Assembly (NCBI GenBank): GCA_020852255.1
Contig: JADZBD010000008.1
Span: 1 to 64,000, forward strand
DNA: 64,000 bases
Reading direction: 5' to 3'
From: Bacteroidia bacterium
GTDB taxonomy: Bacteria; Bacteroidota; Bacteroidia; JADZBD01
Positions 59,027-64,000 of the stretch are shown piece after piece. Both the position numbers and the translations under genes were made by a program. The notes beneath the pieces were generated by a model that was not told the DNA's origin, did not search any database, and was given only the letters and a program-made list of their open reading frames with translations. Position 1 is the first letter of the stretch, and each line of letters begins with the position of its first letter.

Positions 59027-61096
59027 CTATTGCTTTATGAATCTAAATGACAGTTTTGTATAATCACCAATACTTATTAAATAAGTTCCGTTCGAAAGGC
59101 TGTGGAGCATCAGCGCAGTGTTTTCGCCGGTAAGTGTGCCCGACAGTAAGGTTTCACCATTTACATCTGAGATATAATAAATGGAACCAATCAGCTCTTT
59201 TGGTATTCTAATGTTAATTCCTTCATCCGAGGGATTCGGAAATACGGAGCATTTTCCTTCCTCATCATATTTTATGTAGTGTGTAGTCAAAATTGCGTAA
59301 CACAGAGAGGTGTCAGTGCAGTTATTTTGCGTTACTATCACTGCATAATTTCCGTTTACCGGGGGAGTAAAGTTCTGGAATGTCTGACCTGTAATTACTG
59401 CATATCCGTTGTTACAGTCAATCCATTGATATAAAGCCCCTACCGCGTTCGCAGTTAATGTGGGATCATTATTGAGGACTGAAACATCTGCCGAATTAAT
59501 AGTAAGGTTAACGGTGATGATGCTGTCGCATCCGGTAACACTATATAAGGTATCCATGTATTGTCCGCTGGTCATCCATGTATAGAGACCGCTTGGAGAA
59601 ACGAGGCTGTCGCAGGCAGAAAGCACTATATTTGAATACGTGGCTGAGCATTGTCTCATCTTCTGAACAAATGCATCCTGGTTTCCATACGAAGCGATGT
59701 TAAACACTCCCATATCAGGATCAAAATCTACCGTACCTACGAAATAACCTGCGGTATAAACGCCAAATAAAGTGTCTACCGCCACAGCTCGGCCATAATC
59801 AGCATAAATGCCGCCGAGTTTTTTGGCCCACACAAAATTTCCTGAACTGTCAAGTTTACTGATAAATGCATCATCTGTATAGCTTGAATTGAATATAGTG
59901 GATGCAACGTTATAAGTGCCTGAGCCGGGATCAAAATCAGCAACTCCGTTGAAATGCCCCGTGGTATAAACATACCCGCTGTCATCAATAGTAATACCAC
60001 GGCCGGCATCAACATTGATACCTCCGATTTTCAGGGCCCAACTCAGCGCCCCTGCACTATCAAGTTTCCAGATATACACATCTTCACCGCCTGACGAAGA
60101 GGAGAGGGTAGTGGTGCCGGAACCCGGGTCAAAATCAACGATTCCCTGAAAATAACCGGTTGAATATACATTTCCCCGATTGTCTGTTCTCACTGAATAC
60201 GCCCTGTCATTCGCATTATTGCCGGCCTTGCACGCCCATCTGAATGCACCGGTAGAGTCAAGCCTGCTGACAAATACATCATCAGAACCGGCAAGGAATG
60301 AACTCAGGTTGGCCGTTCCTGAACCCGGATCAAAATCAGCAGTTCCCCTAAAATATCCGGTGGTGATTACATTTCCAAAAGCATCGATGGTAATTGACAT
60401 CGCTACTTCTGAAGAAGTACCTCCCATTTTTTTTGCCCATCCAAAATTTCCGGATGCATCGAGTTTTAAAACAAAAATATCTTCCAGTCCTGACGCTGCC
60501 AGGTTGTAAACTCCGGTGCCGGGGTCAAAGTCAACAGTACCGGTGAATTTTCCGGTTGCGTAAACGTTACCATATGTATCAAGCGCAATAGCAGTACCAA
60601 GGTCGGTTCCGGTATTTCCTGCGCTTTTCGCCCATATAAAATTACCCGATGCATCAAGTTTGCTGATATAGATGTCCTGTCCGCCGGCAGCAGCAAGATT
60701 ATACACCCCCATGCCGGGATCAAAATCAGCGGTACCGGAAAAATTGCCTGTTGTATAAACGGATCCGTCATTGCCCACTGTGATAAAATCGGAATACTCG
60801 TTTAAAGCGCCACCCAGTTGCCGGGCCCAGATGAGATTGCCGTAAGGATCAAGTTTGCAGATGTAGGAATCGCTTCCTCCGTTCGAGGTTAAGTTATACA
60901 CACCTGGGCCCGGATCAAAATCACCTGTTCCATTGAAATAGCCTGTTACATAGGCGTTCCGGGATGCATCTACGGTAATATGATTTCCATAATCAGCAGA
61001 AGAGCCTCCCACATGTACCGCCCATTCGAAGCTCTGAGCTTTAATGGCGGTTGCAGAGGTAATAAGTATGGATGAAATCAGAACCTTTATTGTCAT
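59027..61096 (-). CDS. SBBP-repeat secreted protein with T9SS sorting domain
   Basis: A 689-residue exported protein. Signal peptide cut near residue 20, then seven SBBP beta-propeller repeats of about 56 residues, each with a DFDPG motif (the seventh reads DFDPD) preceded by a VYTTGNF/VYATGKF-type strand and followed by LDASGNFIWAK-type strands. Seven repeats suit a single seven-bladed propeller. After that comes an Ig-like/Cys-containing region (about 470-610), and the last 75 residues (FPNPSDEGINIRIP, YYISDVNGETLLSG, SNGTYLISIG) are a T9SS type A sorting signal. The ligand is unknown. A -7 box TACATTTG lies at 61172-61165. Confidence 0.9.
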   Translation of the reverse strand: MTIKVLISSILITSATAIKAQSFEWAVHVGGSSADYGNHITVDASRNAYVTGYFNGTGDFDPGPGVYNLTSNGGSDSYICKLDPYGNLIWARQLGGALNEYSDFITVGNDGSVYTTGNFSGTADFDPGMGVYNLAAAGGQDIYISKLDASGNFIWAKSAGNTGTDLGTAIALDTYGNVYATGKFTGTVDFDPGTGVYNLAASGLEDIFVLKLDASGNFGWAKKMGGTSSEVAMSITIDAFGNVITTGYFRGTADFDPGSGTANLSSFLAGSDDVFVSRLDSTGAFRWACKAGNNANDRAYSVRTDNRGNVYSTGYFQGIVDFDPGSGTTTLSSSSGGEDVYIWKLDSAGALSWALKIGGINVDAGRGITIDDSGYVYTTGHFNGVADFDPGSGTYNVASTIFNSSYTDDAFISKLDSSGNFVWAKKLGGIYADYGRAVAVDTLFGVYTAGYFVGTVDFDPDMGVFNIASYGNQDAFVQKMRQCSATYSNIVLSACDSLVSPSGLYTWMTSGQYMDTLYSVTGCDSIITVNLTINSADVSVLNNDPTLTANAVGALYQWIDCNNGYAVITGQTFQNFTPPVNGNYAVIVTQNNCTDTSLCYAILTTHYIKYDEEGKCSVFPNPSDEGINIRIPKELIGSIYYISDVNGETLLSGTLTGENTALMLHSLSNGTYLISIGDYTKLSFRFIKQ

Positions 61097-61164
61097 CGTT
61101 TTTATGTTATGATTAAGTAGGGCTTATTCTTAAGAGGCTGCGGACCGATTTTGGTGGGTGTGTT

Positions 61165-61172
61165 CAAATGTA
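61165..61172 (-). promoter_or_regulatory. -7 box TACATTTG for the SBBP gene
   Basis: Exact TAnnTTTG on the minus strand, 68 bp upstream of the start at 61096. The leader would be about 60 bases. Confidence 0.35.
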
Positions 61173-61180
61173 CAAAGAAA

Positions 61181-62072
61181 TCAGGGGAAGGCATTTAATG
61201 TACTCTTGTTGTTGCGGGTCTTTATTGTTCGATGGTTCTTAAACTTAATAAATAAGTCAACAATGTATTCTATTTCACTCGCAGTCAATTTGTGTGAAAG
61301 AGGCAAACATAAAATATTTTCAGATATATATTTACAATCAGAAAGGTCATATTTTTTGCAGTCTTTATATAAATTACTGTCGCTGATTAATGGATGAAAA
61401 TACCTTTTTGCAAAAACCTGATGCGATGCTAAATAATTCTGAATTTCTGATACTGTTGCTCCAAAAGTGATTGGGTCAATTATTATTGGAAAATAAATGT
61501 AATTATAAGTTGTATTTTCTGATATTTCTATTGTATGTATACCTCTTATGTTTTTTAATAATTCACGATAAAGTAGAGTTGCCTTTTTTCTGTTTTCTAT
61601 TGCATTATCAACAAGGCTCAAAGAAGCTAATCCGAATGCAGCCTGAAACTCATTCATCTTAGCATTTAATCCATACTCGGTTATACAGGAATTTTTATCT
61701 ATTCCCGAATTTGCCAGTACATCCAGGAGTTCTTTTGTTTTTTTATCATGGCTGATAACTGCTCCTCCTTCTATCGTGTTAAAAACTTTGGTTGCGTGAA
61801 AGCTCAGTACAGATAGGTCGCCATAATTCAATACGGATTGGCCATTTATTTTAACACCAAAGCAATGCGCAGCGTCATAAATAACTTTTAGCTTGTACTT
61901 ATTTGCAAGTTTATCAATTTCTCTTACGTTACACGGATTACCGAACATATGCACCGGAAGAACAGCACATGTCTCAGAGCTAATGGCTTTTTCCACCGAT
62001 GAGATATTGATATTCAGAGATGATTTGTCGATGTCAACAAATACCGGCCTGAGATTGTTCCAATATAGTGCT
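61181..62072 (-). pseudogene. DegT-family sugar aminotransferase, N-terminus lost to the IS insertion
   Basis: The minus-strand frame encodes the C-terminal 296 residues of a DegT/DnrJ/EryC1/StrS aminotransferase. The first native residues are ALYWNNLRPVFVDID near 62071-62030, which in intact members lie about 85-90 residues from the start. The frame then runs through VLPVHMFGNPCN, VIYDAAHCFGV and the PLP lysine segment SFHATKVFNTIEGGA to a normal C-terminus. Upstream it enters the IS21 end and stops. The open frame could start at a GTG at 61996, but such a product lacks part of the PLP domain. The segment is clearly richer in A and T than the rest of the window, as often seen in transferred glycan genes. 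The substrate is probably a dTDP-keto sugar. Confidence 0.85.
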
Positions 62073-62090
62073 TGTATTGGAAATTCCGCT

Positions 62091-62178
62091 TAAACTGACC
62101 CCCTGATTCCGGGGCAAACTGACCCCTCTAATCCGGAGCAAATTGACCCCACTTCTGCGCGGCAAACTGACCCCCCCC
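62091..62178 (+). repeat. IS21 multiple terminal repeats (four copies)
   Basis: The word CAAACTGACCCC, or a one-base variant, occurs at 62091-62102, 62115-62126, 62139-62150 and 62163-62174, spaced exactly 24 bp. IS21-family elements carry such repeats at their ends as transposase-binding sites. Confidence 0.9.
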
Positions 62179-62261
62179 TGTTTTTGATCTGATCATGCTG
62201 ATTTAGCGGACCTGCTCCGGATTGGCTGTGTTGTAACAACTTCACAGCAAATCTAGGAAAA

Positions 62262-63806
62262 ATGGCTAATAAACCAATCAGTATGAGCATCGTACGACAA
62301 ATCATGAAGCTTTATTCCAGGGGAATAGGCAAAAAGCGCATAGGCCACCGGCTTGGCGTATCCAAGAACACGGTAAAACAATACATCGGAGTAGTAGAGA
62401 AGCTGCAAAGACCCTGGGATGAGCTTATGCAGCTGAGTGACCATGAACTCAATCAGTTGGTTCATCCCCCCCGGCAGTCGGTAGTGGATGAGCGAATAAA
62501 GCAGGTGTTTGATTTCTTTCCTGAGATGGAGAAGCGTCTTCGTAGACGCGGCATGACCGTGGCCCGGCAATATCTTGTATTCAAAGAGCGCTACCCTTCA
62601 GGACTGAAGGAAACCGCCTTTTACCGGTACTACGGCAAATGGAAGAAGAAAGTCTACCCGGTGATGCATATTGAGCATAAGGTAGGCGATATGATGTATG
62701 TGGATTATGCCGGGGCCACGCTGCCTTATGTGGAGGCCGATACAGGAGAAATAAAGCAGGCACAGGTCTTTGTGGGGATACTGGGCTGGAGCCAGTACGC
62801 TTATGTAGAAGCCTTACCAAGTCAGGTGATCGATGACTTCATAGCCGGCTGTGAGAACAGCTTCTGGTATTTTAAGGGCGTTCCGCTGGCCATTGTCCCT
62901 GACAATTTGAAGTCGGCCGTGTTCAAGGCCAACAACTATGAGCCCACACTTAATGAAAACTTTAAAGCGTTCTGCGCTCATTACGGCATAGCCATTTTAC
63001 CGGCACGTGTCCGGAAACCTCAGGATAAGGCCCATGTGGAGAACATGGTCAAGATCGCCTATCAGCGCATTTACGCCAGCCTGCCGGAGAAGGAGATCCT
63101 GACCCTGGAGGCGCTCAACGCGGAGATACGCAGGCACCTGAGCTGCGCACTCAACGATGTGCCCCTTACAGGCAAACAGTGCTCCCGCCGGGATCAATGG
63201 ATGCTGGAGCTTCCTACGCTGCAGCCCTTACCGGAGAAACGCTATGAGATGCGAAAGATCAAACAAGTCACCGTGATGAAGAACGGGCATATATATCTCA
63301 CGGAGGATCAGCATTACTACAGCGTACCCTACGAGCTGATCGGGAAAAAACTAAAGCTTCAGTACTCGCGCTCCGTGGTGGAACTCTACGAGCAATACCG
63401 GTTGATCGTCTCCCATAAGAGGATCAAAAGCCCCCATAACTACACCACCGTTGCGGAACACATGCCTCCGCAGCACCGCTATGTAACCGATTGGAGCCCG
63501 GAGTTTTTCATGGAAAAGGCCCGTGCCATTGACCCATCCGTGGAATACTACATCAGCCAGGTGCTGGCTAAAAAGGTTCATCCCCAGCAGGCGTATAAAT
63601 CCTGCCAGGGAATCTTATCCTTTGCCCGGCGTGTGGGCAATGACCGGCTGATAAAGGCCTGCAAGCGCGCCCATGAGATTGGCTACTATAACTATAAAAC
63701 GATAGAGGACATTCTTCAGAAAAACTTTGACCGCTACGAGGACGAACCCCAGCCCACACACATGCCAGCCCACGAGAATATCCGGGGAGGAGATTATTAT
63801 CAATGA
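62262..63806 (+). CDS. istA: IS21-family transposase IstA
   Basis: A 514-residue DDE transposase. The N-terminal helix-turn-helix is near residues 18-42 (GIGKKRIGHRLGVSKNTVKQY). The catalytic triad fits Asp in YVDYAGA (near 148), Asp in IVPDNLKSAVF (near 210), and Glu in AHVENMVKIAY (near 266). A C-terminal beta-barrel region with YSVPYELIGKK follows. The frame is complete, so the element may be active. istB overlaps it by 4 bp. Confidence 0.97.
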   Translation: MANKPISMSIVRQIMKLYSRGIGKKRIGHRLGVSKNTVKQYIGVVEKLQRPWDELMQLSDHELNQLVHPPRQSVVDERIKQVFDFFPEMEKRLRRRGMTVARQYLVFKERYPSGLKETAFYRYYGKWKKKVYPVMHIEHKVGDMMYVDYAGATLPYVEADTGEIKQAQVFVGILGWSQYAYVEALPSQVIDDFIAGCENSFWYFKGVPLAIVPDNLKSAVFKANNYEPTLNENFKAFCAHYGIAILPARVRKPQDKAHVENMVKIAYQRIYASLPEKEILTLEALNAEIRRHLSCALNDVPLTGKQCSRRDQWMLELPTLQPLPEKRYEMRKIKQVTVMKNGHIYLTEDQHYYSVPYELIGKKLKLQYSRSVVELYEQYRLIVSHKRIKSPHNYTTVAEHMPPQHRYVTDWSPEFFMEKARAIDPSVEYYISQVLAKKVHPQQAYKSCQGILSFARRVGNDRLIKACKRAHEIGYYNYKTIEDILQKNFDRYEDEPQPTHMPAHENIRGGDYYQ

Positions 63807-64000
63807 ATTATATGTCAAACATCAAAAACCAAAACTACATGAATCCAATCTTAGAAAAAATGAGACAAATGCGTCTGACAGGAATGTCACGTGCCTTTCA
63901 ACTTACGCTGGAGAGCGGAAGGAATGAGAAGTTCACTCCCGATGAGATGGTTGCCCACCTTATTGATGCCGAGTGGGATGAGCGCTACAACCGGAAAATG
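63803..64000 (+). CDS. istB: IS21-family helper ATPase IstB, 5' end only
   Basis: Sixty-six codons from the ATG at 63803, which overlaps the istA stop (ATGA), to the right edge. The visible part has the typical IstB N-terminus: LEKMRQMRLTGMSRAFQL and the EMVAHLIDAEWDERYNRK segment. The AAA+ ATPase domain (Walker A and B) would lie beyond the window. IstB forms an ATP-dependent oligomer that helps IstA choose and bend the target. Confidence 0.93.
   Translation, partial: MNYMSNIKNQNYMNPILEKMRQMRLTGMSRAFQLTLESGRNEKFTPDEMVAHLIDAEWDERYNRKM

Larger units (their letters stand above)
62073..64000 (+). mobile_element. IS21-family insertion sequence, right end outside the window
   Basis: istA and the first 66 codons of istB are present, preceded by four copies of a terminal repeat. 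The left end begins at a TG somewhere between 62073 and 62091; 62073 is favoured because the native aminotransferase frame is intact up to there. The right end and the target-site duplication are beyond the window. Confidence 0.9.

Overview
The window is a piece of a Bacteroidota chromosome of medium GC content, probably from an environmental, non-Bacteroides lineage. The evidence is several secreted proteins with type IX secretion (T9SS) style C-termini, SpoIIE phosphatases with two-component-type propellers, DUF1573 and DUF5522 proteins, a futalosine-pathway menaquinone gene, and the Bacteroidota promoter -7 box TAnnTTTG in front of at least 13 genes. No tRNA, rRNA or CRISPR array was seen.

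Layout. 1-2005: 5' part of a secreted adhesin-like gene with a 225-bp tandem repeat. 2173-6303: a three-gene partner-switch operon (SiaB-type kinase, SiaC-type phosphoprotein, and a SpoIIE phosphatase carrying a double seven-bladed propeller sensor). 6345-10135: LOG-family enzyme, a DUF922-like protein with a degenerate metal site, and an M14 carboxypeptidase. 10241-15009: DUF5522, hutU, a TPR-SpoIIE phosphatase and a lipoprotein. 15012-22352: purB, hemL, a four-helix-bundle gene set between simple repeats, kynU, an aminotransferase and three tandem DUF1573 genes. 22638-28794: YceI, MarR, valS, hydrolase, lipoprotein and a radical SAM protein.

28807-41812 is one tightly packed, mostly overlapping minus-strand operon for surface glycan synthesis. 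It begins with three genes for a dTDP-3-acetamido-3,6-dideoxyhexose (fdtA, fdtC, fdtB-like), followed by glycosyltransferases, a large membrane protein, a flippase and an asparagine synthase. A FkbM methyltransferase gene inside it has lost its middle. 41889-45861 adds two large membrane glycan proteins and galE.

45852-58080 is mostly housekeeping: rlmH, nadC, a BrkB-like and an EI24 membrane protein, mqnA, a PorE-like envelope protein, pdhB, etfB-etfA, a bifunctional nuclease, a nucleoside transporter, and thyA-folA. 58133-61096 has a membrane protein that carries only the linker of the SpoIIE sensors, and a seven-repeat SBBP secreted protein. At the right edge an IS21-family element (istA, partial istB, four terminal repeats) has inserted into an AT-rich sugar aminotransferase gene and removed its N-terminus.

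The most notable system is the SiaABC-like partner switch with a propeller input and no visible diguanylate cyclase output. Two other proteins in the window share its phosphatase or linker module. Starts were moved from the longest open frame wherever a signal peptide, gene overlap or family length favoured a downstream codon.
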